64,000 nt of DNA from Plantibacter sp050587525 (GTDB lineage: Bacteria; Actinomycetota; Actinomycetes; Actinomycetales; Microbacteriaceae), in NCBI RefSeq assembly GCF_050587525.1, contig NZ_JBOBFT010000002.1, positions 1-64,000 of the forward strand, written 5' to 3'. How positions within the stretch are numbered: position 1 is the stretch's first letter; every line of letters starts with the position of its first letter. The notes beneath the pieces are model-generated. The model did no database searches and had not been told where the DNA came from. It was given only the letters and a program-made list of their open reading frames with translations. This document shows, one piece after another, positions 1 through 9,668 of the stretch. The position numbers and the translations under genes were made by a program.

Positions 1-55
1 GGTCGGACCGCAGCCGCGCTCGCGGCACGGACCCGCGCTCGGCGCCACCGGCCCG

Positions 56-1408
56 CTAGTGCCAGGTGCGCGGGCCGTCGCTGCCGGCGGGGTACGTATC
101 GATCGGCACGAGCGACTTCCGCCAGGCGGCGAGCACGGGCGACACGATGCGCCAGCACTCCTCCGCGACGTCGCCTCGCACGCTGAGCGTCGGATCGCCT
201 TCGAGGAGCGATGCCAGGACCTCGCCGTACGCGCTCAGCTGGCCCGCCTGCAGATCCGCGTGCATCGCGACGGGTTCGAGTTCGAAGGGGTCGTCCTCAC
301 CGTTGATCATGAGGTCGAGGTCGAGCGATGCCGGTTTCAACCCGATGCGCAGCCGGGCGGGCGACTTCGCGCCGTGCAGCCCTCGCGGCAGGTGCGGCAC
401 CTCCTTGAAGGTGAAGACGATCTCCTGCTTCGTGTCGGCCAGCGCTTTGCCCGACCGGAGGATGAACGGGACGCCCGCCCACCGCCAGTTGTCGATCGCG
501 AGCGTCATCTCGGCGAGCGTCTCCGTGCCGCGCTCGGGTTCGACGCCCTGCTCGTCGACGTACGCAGGCAGCTTGCGGCGCCCGATGGTCCCCGCGCCGT
601 AGCGGGCGCGACGGCTGGACGTGCCGTCGCGCTTCCACGGACGCGTGGCCCGCAGCACCTGCGCCATCCCGCCGCGGAGGTCGTCGGCGTCGACGCTCGC
701 AGGTGGTTCCATCGCGGCGAACGCGAGGACGAGCAGCAGGTGGCTCTGGATCATGTCGACGAGTGCGCCCGCGTGGTCGTAGTACCCCGCGCGACCTTCG
801 AGCGCGAGCTGTTCGTCGAAAGTGATCTCGACCTTCTCGACGTTCGATGCGGACAGGAGCGGCTCGAAGATGCGGTTGGCGAAGCGGAGTCCGAGCAGGT
901 TGAGCACGGTCGACTTGCCGAGGAAGTGGTCGACCCGGAACACCTGCTCCTCCGGGACGAGGTGCTGCAGGAGCCGATTGAGGGAGCGAGCCGATGCGGA
1001 GTCGGTTCCGAACGGCTTCTCGAGGGCGAGCGTGATCCCCTTGGGGAGGTCGATCTTCCGCAGCGCCTTGCATGCCAGGAGCGCGACGGCGGGCGGCAGC
1101 GCGAAGTACAACGAGACGCGACCCTCGGCGGCAGTGATCACGCGTGCGAGGTCATCAGCGCTGCCGGCATCGCCCTGCACGTAGGTGGTCCGCTCGGCGA
1201 TGCGCGTGCCGAGCTTCGACGGCGTCTCCGAGAACGCCTGCGCGACCTTCTTCCGCCACTGCTCATCGGTGAGCGGGGCACGATCCACCCCCACGAGGTG
1301 GACTTCCGTCCCCCGCGACGAGGCGAGGAGCGAGGACAGACCGGGCAGGAGCAGACGCGACGTCAGGTCGCCTCCCGCACCGAGGATCACGAGTGTGTCG
1401 ACCGTCAT
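56..1408 (-). CDS. zwf: glucose-6-phosphate 1-dehydrogenase family protein (divergent paralogue)
   Basis: The 450-residue product should oxidise glucose-6-phosphate to 6-phosphogluconolactone with NADP+ in the cytoplasmic pentose phosphate pathway. Visible are a nucleotide-binding start (GAGGDLT, residues 10-16), EKPFG at 130-134, the substrate motif RVDHFLGK at 158-165 and the catalytic-histidine segment DMIQSHLL with His225. It is shorter than the usual 480-520 residues and departs from the common RIDHYLGK form, so I read it as a second, divergent copy rather than the housekeeping enzyme. No Shine-Dalgarno precedes the ATG. Instead a TAGGAT hexamer sits exactly 6 nt upstream, which suggests a leaderless message. 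No opcA or tkt neighbour is visible, as the window edge cuts the context. Family assignment is firm; the exact role is inferred. Confidence 0.88.
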   Translation of the reverse strand: MTVDTLVILGAGGDLTSRLLLPGLSSLLASSRGTEVHLVGVDRAPLTDEQWRKKVAQAFSETPSKLGTRIAERTTYVQGDAGSADDLARVITAAEGRVSLYFALPPAVALLACKALRKIDLPKGITLALEKPFGTDSASARSLNRLLQHLVPEEQVFRVDHFLGKSTVLNLLGLRFANRIFEPLLSASNVEKVEITFDEQLALEGRAGYYDHAGALVDMIQSHLLLVLAFAAMEPPASVDADDLRGGMAQVLRATRPWKRDGTSSRRARYGAGTIGRRKLPAYVDEQGVEPERGTETLAEMTLAIDNWRWAGVPFILRSGKALADTKQEIVFTFKEVPHLPRGLHGAKSPARLRIGLKPASLDLDLMINGEDDPFELEPVAMHADLQAGQLSAYGEVLASLLEGDPTLSVRGDVAEECWRIVSPVLAAWRKSLVPIDTYPAGSDGPRTWH

Positions 1409-1479
1409 GCTGCGATCCTAGCCCCGAGCCCTCCAGGCCCGTCCAGACGCGCCAGATCATCCGCCTGCCTGCCATCGAG

Positions 1480-1569
1480 CACAACTCCTTCGATTTCGAC
1501 AGTCTCCGCCGACGACCCCTGAATTCCCGCGGCACCAGATCCGGCGACGTCGAAATCGAAGGAGTTGTG
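1480..1569. repeat. palindromic element B1 (REP-like)
   Basis: This 90-bp element starts with CACAACTCCTTCGATTTCGA and ends with its exact reverse complement, with a GC-rich partly symmetrical middle. The same arms recur at 13402-13492 and, as a variant, at 14135-14238. It lies between the divergent zwf-like gene and ppx and is not in any gene. Confidence 0.85.
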
Positions 1570-1619
1570 GTGGTGACGCGCGGTCTGAGGGGCGGCCTGG
1601 AGCCACTACTGTTTCACTC

Positions 1620-2546
1620 ATGCGCCTCGGAGTCCTCGACGTCGGTTCGAACACCGTCCACCTGCTCATCGTCGACGCGCACCCCGGCGCCCGCCCCATC
1701 CCGATGGCCTCGCACAAGTCCGTCCTGCGCCTCATGCGCTATCTCACCGACGACGGATCGATCAGCGACGAGGGCATCAAGACGATCCTCGAATCGATCG
1801 GCGGGGCGGCGAAGATCGCCAGGGACAGCGGTCTCGACGAGCTGCTCTCGATGGCGACCTCCGCCATCCGCGAGGCGACCAACGGTCCGGAGGTGCTCGC
1901 GCTCATCGAAGAGGAGACGGGCATCGCACTGCAAGTGTTGTCCGGTGAGGACGAGGCGAAGCTCACGTTCCTCGCCGTGCGCCGGTGGTACGGGTGGTCG
2001 GCCGATCGCATCCTCCTGCTCGACATCGGCGGGGGCTCCCTTGAAGTCGCGGCGGGCGGCGACGAGTACCCCGACGTGGCGATCTCTCTTCCGCTCGGGG
2101 CTGGCCGATCGACCGTGGGATTCCTCCACAACGATCCGCCCACCTCCGACCAGCAGGAGAACCTCCGTGTCTACGCACGCGAGGTCCTGCAGGAGGGCCT
2201 CACCCACTTCGCCGAGCTCCCGGACGCACAGCACGTCGTCGGCTCCTCGAAGACGATCCGCTCGCTCGCCCGGCTCGCGGGGTCGGTCGCCGACGGCGTG
2301 GGTGGGACCGATCGCAGCCTGCTCCGCCGCAGCCAGCTTGACGACTGGATCCCCCGCCTCGCGCGCATCCCGGCCGACGCACGCCCAGCACTGCCCGGCA
2401 TCACCGCGGATCGCACGTTCCAGATCGTCGCGGGCGGCATCGTCCTGTCGGAGGCGATGTCGGCCTTCCGGGTGCGCGAGCTCGACGTCTCCCCGTGGGC
2501 GCTGCGGGAGGGCATCATCCTGCGTTACCTCGACCGTCTGGGCTGA
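1620..2546 (+). CDS. ppx: Ppx/GppA family exopolyphosphatase
   Basis: The 308-residue product belongs to the ASKHA-fold Ppx/GppA phosphatases, which shorten polyphosphate from its end or hydrolyse pppGpp. Diagnostic segments are DVGSNTVHLLI (residues 7-17), ATSAIREA (80-87), LSGEDEA (107-113) and the phosphate-binding DIGGGS (135-140). The length fits the short actinobacterial two-domain form that lacks the C-terminal HD domain. The start was chosen because the protein begins directly at the conserved first strand. There is no clear ribosome-binding site, and TACTGT lies 7 nt before the ATG, so the gene may be leaderless. It is divergent from the zwf-like gene and convergent with clpC. Whether polyP or pppGpp is the main substrate cannot be told from sequence. 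Confidence 0.9.
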   Translation: MRLGVLDVGSNTVHLLIVDAHPGARPIPMASHKSVLRLMRYLTDDGSISDEGIKTILESIGGAAKIARDSGLDELLSMATSAIREATNGPEVLALIEEETGIALQVLSGEDEAKLTFLAVRRWYGWSADRILLLDIGGGSLEVAAGGDEYPDVAISLPLGAGRSTVGFLHNDPPTSDQQENLRVYAREVLQEGLTHFAELPDAQHVVGSSKTIRSLARLAGSVADGVGGTDRSLLRRSQLDDWIPRLARIPADARPALPGITADRTFQIVAGGIVLSEAMSAFRVRELDVSPWALREGIILRYLDRLG

Positions 2547-2578
2547 GGCGCGCCGGTTCCTGAGCTTGTCGAAGGACC

Positions 2579-2644
2579 CCGGTCCCTGAGCCTGTCGAAG
2601 GGTGCACTCCGACGGCACCGCACTTCGACAAGCTCAGCGACCGG
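2579..2644. repeat. REP-A inverted repeat between ppx and clpC
   Basis: CCGGTCCCTGAGCCTGTCGA (2579-2598 and onward) faces its near-complement CTTCGACAAGCTCAGCGACC (2622-2641 and onward), so the stretch can form a long hairpin between two convergent genes. An extra half copy lies at 2558-2575. The same core occurs at 9536-9643, 40951-41046 and 59972-60128. Confidence 0.8.
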
Positions 2645-2792
2645 AAGGTGACGCAGTGACCGGAAGGTGACTCAGCGACCGGAAGGTGACTCAGCGACCG
2701 GAAGGTGACTCAGCGACCGGAAGGTGACGCAGTGACCGGAAGGTGACTCAGCGACCGGAAGGTGACGCAGTGACCGGAAGGTGACTCAGCGA
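2641..2792. repeat. 19-bp tandem repeat, 8 units
   Basis: Eight uninterrupted 19-bp units, CCGGAAGGTGACKCAGYGA, run head to tail. Units differ only at the two ambiguous positions. The unit contains the CAGCGACCGG edge of the adjacent REP-A element, so the array probably grew from it. It lies between the 3' ends of ppx and clpC. Confidence 0.95.
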
Positions 2793-2808
2793 CCGGACGA
2801 CCCCACCA

Positions 2809-2850
2809 ACGACGAAGGCCCCCACTCAACCGAGTGGGGGCCTTCGTCGT
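2809..2850 (-). terminator. terminator downstream of clpC
   Basis: A perfect 19-bp stem (2809-2827 with 2832-2850) closes on an AACC loop twelve bases after the clpC stop codon. It is GC-rich without a long U tract, as is common in actinobacteria. Confidence 0.85.
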
Positions 2851-2861
2851 CGATCTGGTGA

Positions 2862-5390
<2,529 letters not shown>

Positions 5391-5471
5391 GATCACACTC
5401 CTCCGGCACCGGGCAGGGTAGATGCCGTTACATCGAGAGTAACGATGCTCCGGCTGCAGTATGCCCTTGTT

Positions 5472-5482
5472 CGCCTCAAGCG
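5472..5482. promoter_or_regulatory. candidate ClgR-type operator upstream of clpC
   Basis: CGC-CTCAA-GCG matches the CGC-N5-GCG core known for ClgR, the activator of clp genes in corynebacteria and streptomycetes. It lies 82 bp upstream of the clpC start. The central adenine of the corynebacterial consensus is not matched, so the call is tentative. Confidence 0.45.
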
Positions 5483-5487
5483 TGACG

Positions 5488-5519
5488 GGAGGGGCCCGGC
5501 CTGCTGGCCGGACCCCTCC
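5488..5519 (-). terminator. terminator behind the baeRF gene
   Basis: GGAGGGGCCCGGCC pairs with GGCCGGACCCCTCC (13 of 14 positions) around a TGCT loop, 31 bp past the stop at 5551. It separates the baeRF gene from clpC. Confidence 0.75.
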
Positions 5520-5550
5520 GTGTGATGTCGCGATGCTGCTCTGATCCCCT

Positions 5551-6687
5551 CTAGACCGGGAAGCGCACCGTCGCGGCGAGCGCCCCACCGCCGGGCACCT
5601 CGTCGGCTCGGACCGCGAGGATCTTCGCGTCGGCGAGGAGCGAGCGGCGCAGGATCTCGTCGATCACGCCGTAGTTGGAGGCGTCTGCGGTGTCATCGAG
5701 AGTGACGACCCCGGTCTCCTCGTCGATCGTTCCTGGCACGCTCTGGTCGATGTCGACGAAGAGCGTGTCGACGGCCTTCGCGGTCGCCGCCCGCGCGACA
5801 TCGCCGAGGTCCGTGACGGCGTGACCATTGGACGCGCTCGTCCCGAACTGCTCGCACAGCCCTTTGAGCTTCGTCGCGTACAGCTCGTCGAGGATCGGGC
5901 GGGCCGCTTCGGCGAGCTGCTCGTCGGATCGACCCTCCTGGTTGCCCTGGATCTCCGGCTTCACGACGTGCTGGTAACTGCTCACGCCACGGTAGATCGA
6001 CGTCATCGGCTCGGCGCCGGCGATGATGAGGGGCTCCTTGGAACCGGCGAGCACCGGCGCGATGGCCTTGTCGATCGCCATCGCGTACTCCTGCATGCGG
6101 ACCTTCTGGCCCTCGGAGCCCTGGATGCGGCCCTGCGGGCTGCGGCCGCTGGAGCCGCGCCCACGGATTGAGTCGACGCCCGCCGCCTCCGCGACATCGG
6201 CCGGGATGCCCTCGACCTCGATGCTCGTGGCCGGCAGGTCGCGCGAGACGGCGACGAGCCGGACGCCGCTCTGCGCGAGCGCGAGCACGTACGCGGACTG
6301 CGGGAAGGTGAGCGCCCGCATGAGCGGCTTGATGTAGTACCGGTCGGAGACTTCCGCGCACGATCCGAGGATGTTCGGCACGCGGAAGTAGCGCGTCTCG
6401 CCTCCGCCGATGAACACGGCGAGGCTCGAGGACAGGTAGCGGAGGAAGTCTGGATCCTCGAGGAGGTCGTCGACGGCTTTCGTGAAGGTGGCGATGGCCT
6501 GCTTGTCCGCTCCGCCGGCCTCCATCTGTTCGACGGCGGTCTTCACCTGGTTCTTCAGGTCGATGCGAACGTGATCCGGGTCGGTCGGTCCTGACGTGGT
6601 CTCCACGTAGATGGACACGCTCCAGGGTTCTCGAGCGGTCGCGAGAGCGACGACGTCGGCGCGGGTCGGAATATCGGTGTGGTGCAC
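5551..6687 (-). CDS. bacterial archaeo-eukaryotic release factor-like protein (baeRF family)
   Basis: The 378-residue protein resembles the bacterial eRF1-like (baeRF) group described by comparative genomics, thought to act on stalled ribosomes or as a stress-linked nuclease/hydrolase. An N-terminal alpha/beta part containing SVSIYVETTS and LAVFIGGGETRYFRVP is followed by a central eRF1-like segment (PLMRALTFPQSAYVLALAQS, then VRLVAVSRD) and a C-terminal L7Ae-like part with EPLIIAGAEPMTSIYRGVS. The start is the GTG at 6687, because AAGGAGG stands five bases before it. An ATG at 6702 lies upstream and actually contains that ribosome-binding site, so it is rejected. It sits upstream of clpC on the same strand but is separated by a terminator. 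Family call moderately sure; biochemical role unknown. Confidence 0.7.
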   Translation of the reverse strand: MHHTDIPTRADVVALATAREPWSVSIYVETTSGPTDPDHVRIDLKNQVKTAVEQMEAGGADKQAIATFTKAVDDLLEDPDFLRYLSSSLAVFIGGGETRYFRVPNILGSCAEVSDRYYIKPLMRALTFPQSAYVLALAQSGVRLVAVSRDLPATSIEVEGIPADVAEAAGVDSIRGRGSSGRSPQGRIQGSEGQKVRMQEYAMAIDKAIAPVLAGSKEPLIIAGAEPMTSIYRGVSSYQHVVKPEIQGNQEGRSDEQLAEAARPILDELYATKLKGLCEQFGTSASNGHAVTDLGDVARAATAKAVDTLFVDIDQSVPGTIDEETGVVTLDDTADASNYGVIDEILRRSLLADAKILAVRADEVPGGGALAATVRFPV

Positions 6688-6890
6688 AGATGCCTCCTTC
6701 ATTCACGTCAGACGGAACGTCCACCAGGAGCAGGCGACGTCTTCGATGGCCTGACTTGCCCCCAGTATAGGGACGCGACCTGGCTCCGTCAGTGGTCGAT
6801 TCTGCGGACATTCGGAGGGTCGGCGTGTCTCACGCTCCCCGCTCGCCCTCGCGCTCCATCTCCGCCACGCACCCGCCCCCTCCCTGTCGC

Positions 6891-6986
6891 TTGCGCAATT
6901 CAGGACTGTTCCCAGAATTCAGGACGATCGACCGGCGCGTCGTCCGCGATCGTGCTGAATCGTGCAGATGTTCCTGAATTGTGCAA
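6891..6986. repeat. palindromic element E (REP-like)
   Basis: TTGCGCAATTCAGGA at the left tip is answered by TTCCTGAATTGTGCAA at the right (15 of 16). A nested second pair of arms (ATTCAGGACGATCG / CGATCGTGCTGAAT) also matches. It occupies the 461-bp gap between the baeRF and DUF2975 genes, which otherwise holds only the DUF2975 promoter. Its tip resembles the B and C elements. Confidence 0.7.
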
Positions 6987-7040
6987 ACAGTTCGGGTGGG
7001 CAGGCGCAGGTCGATGCGGGGCCGATGCGACGCTCCGGGG

Positions 7041-7091
7041 TTGACGAGCATATCGATCATCGTTACCGTATCGATTGTCGTTGTTATCGAT
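7041..7091 (+). promoter_or_regulatory. promoter with three TATCGAT boxes before the DUF2975/XRE pair
   Basis: TTGACG (7041-7046), a 17-bp spacer and TACCGT (7064-7069) form a plausible sigma-70 promoter. TATCGAT occurs at 7051-7057, 7069-7075 and 7085-7091, overlapping and following it. The downstream XRE-type protein is the natural candidate to bind these boxes; that link is inferred. Confidence 0.5.
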
Positions 7092-7148
7092 AAACGTTAG
7101 GTTTCCGGATGACCGAGCACACGACCACAACACGGAAGGACTGATCTG

Positions 7149-7796
7149 ATGCCCAGGGACGCGAAAGCCAATACCGAACGCTATGACCTCGTGACGGTCA
7201 TCGTGCTGAGTGCGGCCGTCATCGTCATCGCGATCTACCAAGCGATCGTCGGGGTCGTCCGAGTCGCCGCCAACAGCGGCATCGAGATCACCCTGCCCGT
7301 GCCGTCGCAGTCGATCGCACCGCCGTCTCCCGTGGAGGGCACGGTGACCGCGACCTTCAGCACGACCTCCGCCGACCTCGTGATGGACGGCTTGAGCCCC
7401 AACATGCAGTTCTGGATGACATTGCAGGCGATCGTTCCGGGTCTGGCCGTGTCCGCCGTCTTCGTCTGCCTCATTGTGTTCGCCGTCCAGATCGCGAAGG
7501 GCGCGGCGTTCAGCTCTCTCCTCACCAGACTCGCGACCATCACCGCGGTCCTCGTGGTCGTGGGCGGCATGGGCACGCAATTCCTCGAGTCGATGGTGAA
7601 CCGCGGCGTCATCGCGAACGTCTTCGGCCGCGAGAGCGAACTGCTCGAGGCCAGGTACCCGCTCGGTGGCCTGATCGGGAAGTACGACTATCCGTGGGAC
7701 CTCATGCCGGTCGTCATCGGCGTCGCCATCGCTGCCGTCGCGGTCGTCTTCGCGCACGGCGAGCGCCTCAAGCGCGACACGGAAGGCCTCATCTGA
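7149..7796 (+). CDS. DUF2975-like four-helix membrane protein
   Basis: The 215-residue protein has four predicted membrane spans: about residues 15-38, 89-113, 126-148 and 184-204. A polar, Thr/Ser-rich loop follows the first span. Architecture and the partner gene match the DUF2975 family, whose members are almost always followed by a small XRE/YozG-type repressor. AAGGAC precedes the ATG. The stop codon overlaps the next start (TGATG), so the two are translationally coupled. Function is unknown; regulation by the coupled repressor is inferred. Confidence 0.7.
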   Translation: MPRDAKANTERYDLVTVIVLSAAVIVIAIYQAIVGVVRVAANSGIEITLPVPSQSIAPPSPVEGTVTATFSTTSADLVMDGLSPNMQFWMTLQAIVPGLAVSAVFVCLIVFAVQIAKGAAFSSLLTRLATITAVLVVVGGMGTQFLESMVNRGVIANVFGRESELLEARYPLGGLIGKYDYPWDLMPVVIGVAIAAVAVVFAHGERLKRDTEGLI

Positions 7797-8029
7797 TGGG
7801 CGGAGCCGATGACGATCCGACGGGGATCCACTGCCGACTCGACGAGTTGCTCGCCGAGCGGGGGATGACCCTCACGCAGCTGAGCGAGCGCGTCGGGGTG
7901 AGTGTGGTGAACCTGTCGGTGCTGAAGAACGATCGGGCTCGCGCCATCCGGTTCTCCACGCTCACCGCCATCTGCACGGTCCTCGGGTGCACGGTCGGCG
8001 AGCTGCTCGTCGCCACGGACGCCGCCTGA
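7796..8029 (+). CDS. small XRE/Cro-type transcriptional regulator
   Basis: The 77-residue protein is essentially one helix-turn-helix: CRLDELLAERGMTLTQLSER followed by VGVSVVNLSVLKNDRA and a third helix with STLTAICTVLGCTVGELL. This is the compact YozG-like repressor typical of DUF2975 pairs. The ATG shares bases with the TGA of the upstream gene; longer in-frame starts inside that gene are rejected because they add only Arg/His-rich shadow sequence. Probably represses its own operon through the TATCGAT boxes at 7051-7091. Confidence 0.85.
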   Translation: MGGADDDPTGIHCRLDELLAERGMTLTQLSERVGVSVVNLSVLKNDRARAIRFSTLTAICTVLGCTVGELLVATDAA

Positions 8030-8073
8030 CCCAGTCGACTGACCCGTCCGGCAGCGCGCCCGGCCCGGCCGGG

Positions 8074-8523
8074 TCAGGGGCGGTCAGGCTCAGGGGCGGG
8101 CAGGACGAGGAAGACGTCGATGGCGTCCTCATGATCGAGCACGAACCCGTGGCGCTCGTAGAGGCGGCGGGCCGGGCTCCCCTGCAGCACGTTCAACCGG
8201 AACGGGCGGGGGCCGTCGTCCTCCGACATCGCCGTCGCGAACACGGCGCCGCCGAGCCCCCGCCCCTGCACGGAACGATCGAGGTAGAAGTGCTCGATCC
8301 ACGTCCCATCCGAAGCGGGGCGGAGCGCGATGAGCCCGACCTCGCGGCCGTCCACGAGCACGACGACGGTGTGCGCCGGATCGAATCCCGCGCGGAAGCG
8401 CTCGCGGACACGCACCGCGTCGTAGCGGCCGAGGCGGGTCAGGTCGTCGAACATGACGTCTGCGCGGAGCTCGGCCATCCAGTCGATGTCGTCGGCGCGC
8501 GCCTGGCGCAGGGTGAAGTCCAT
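8074..8523 (-). CDS. GNAT family N-acetyltransferase
   Basis: The 149-residue single-domain protein has the GNAT fold: an N-terminal strand/helix (MDFTLRQARADDIDWMAELR), a central strand WIEHFYLDRSVQGRGLGGAV containing the acetyl-CoA pyrophosphate loop (Q-G-R-G-L-G), and a terminal RLYERHGFV motif typical of small-molecule acetyltransferases. The substrate cannot be predicted. The start is the first ATG that gives a complete fold; a reading open up to 8991 would run through the neighbouring gene and is rejected. It stands alone, convergent with the XRE gene. Confidence 0.88.
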   Translation of the reverse strand: MDFTLRQARADDIDWMAELRADVMFDDLTRLGRYDAVRVRERFRAGFDPAHTVVVLVDGREVGLIALRPASDGTWIEHFYLDRSVQGRGLGGAVFATAMSEDDGPRPFRLNVLQGSPARRLYERHGFVLDHEDAIDVFLVLPAPEPDRP

Positions 8524-8567
8524 GGGTGAGGCTGTCTCCGGTCGATTCCGAGTGGGCTGGCGGGGCG

Positions 8568-9449
8568 TCATCGAACCGTGAGTGTGAACGGCAGACCGGA
8601 TGCGGCGAGCGCACCGCGTGCCTGCGCGTCGACGGTCGCTCGCAACGGGCCTGCGGGATCCGCCGGTCGCGCATCGATCACGACGTCGAGCATCGGGACG
8701 GTCAGCTTCCAGGTGATGCGGATGTCCGTCGCGTCGCCCGTCCCGAGGAGCGAACGGACGCCAAGGACCCCGGCCGATGCGAGGTACACGGCATCGGTGA
8801 ACTGTCCGGATTCGGAGGCGAGCGTCGTCACGGAGCTCCGCGAACCGCCCTCCGGAGTCGGCGTCTCGATCGACAGCAGGGTGTCGTCGATCCCCCACAC
8901 GGGCAGTGGCCGTGATGCGAACTCCGCGAAGAGGGCCGTGGCGCTCTCGACGGACTCGTCCTCGTCGACCGCGAGACGCACGCCGGTCCACGTCGGACGC
9001 GCGGGGGTCCCGAGCGTGACGGTGATCGAGCCGGGCAGGTCATCGGCGAGGAGCACGTAGTCCACGGCCTCGTCGATCCGCTTCGTCTGGCCGAGCACCT
9101 CACGTGCCGCTACAGCGATGGTCCAGCCGCCATCCGACGATGACACGGTGAGGGTGCGAAAGACGTCCTTCAGCTCTGCTTCGGTCAGGCGCGTCGCGGC
9201 GTCGTGGAGCATCGCTTCGATGCGGCCGGAGGACGCATCCGGCTTCACCACGACGTCCGTGCGGACGGCGCCTGATCGCCCGGTGCTCGCCGGGGTGTAG
9301 TCGACCGTGGCCCGCTCCACTGCGGGCGAACGGTCCAGGGCAGACTGCAGCCCGCCCGAGGCGAGCACGGCGGCGTCGAAGATGCCGCACCCGGCGAGGG
9401 ACACGGCGGTGAGCGCTGCGAGCAGCATCCCGATCCCCCAACGTTTCAC
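8568..9449 (-). CDS. secreted lipoprotein of unknown function
   Basis: The 293-residue product starts with a signal peptide and a lipobox (SLAGC, Cys21), so the mature protein should be a lipid-anchored extracytoplasmic protein. The rest is a mixed alpha/beta sequence without a motif I recognise. It has no catalytic signature and no cysteines beyond the anchor. Translation starts at a GTG with TAGGGT exactly 6 nt upstream, which suggests a leaderless transcript. It lies between the GNAT gene and cls on the same strand, but a hairpin separates it from cls. I cannot name a family. Confidence 0.75.
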   Translation of the reverse strand: MKRWGIGMLLAALTAVSLAGCGIFDAAVLASGGLQSALDRSPAVERATVDYTPASTGRSGAVRTDVVVKPDASSGRIEAMLHDAATRLTEAELKDVFRTLTVSSSDGGWTIAVAAREVLGQTKRIDEAVDYVLLADDLPGSITVTLGTPARPTWTGVRLAVDEDESVESATALFAEFASRPLPVWGIDDTLLSIETPTPEGGSRSSVTTLASESGQFTDAVYLASAGVLGVRSLLGTGDATDIRITWKLTVPMLDVVIDARPADPAGPLRATVDAQARGALAASGLPFTLTVR

Positions 9450-9535
9450 CCATCCACCCTAGGGTCTCGGGCGGGTGCGCACGGTCAGCGGCGCCCGTCA
9501 CTCGTCACTGCTCACCGGTCACCGGTCACTGCTCA

Positions 9536-9643
9536 CCGGTCCCTGAGCTCGTCGAAGTGGGGCTGTCAGACACTTCGACGAGCTCAGTGACCGGCACGGA
9601 CAAGCTCAGTGACCGGCGCGGACAAGCTCAGTGACCGGCGAGG
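9536..9643. repeat. REP-A hairpin with two 22-bp tandem copies
   Basis: CCGGTCCCTGAGCTCGTCGA (from 9536) pairs with the segment ending at 9594 over 24 positions with one mismatch, giving a strong stem just beyond cls that may also end its transcription. Two 22-bp copies of ACAAGCTCAGTGACCGGCRC follow at 9600-9621 and 9622-9643. Confidence 0.8.
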
Positions 9644-9668
9644 AGGAGCTCGTGGCCGGAACCGCGCG

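Noticed and set aside
2641..2792. CRISPR array
   Set aside because: Units are 19 bp and contiguous with no spacers, and no cas genes are nearby.
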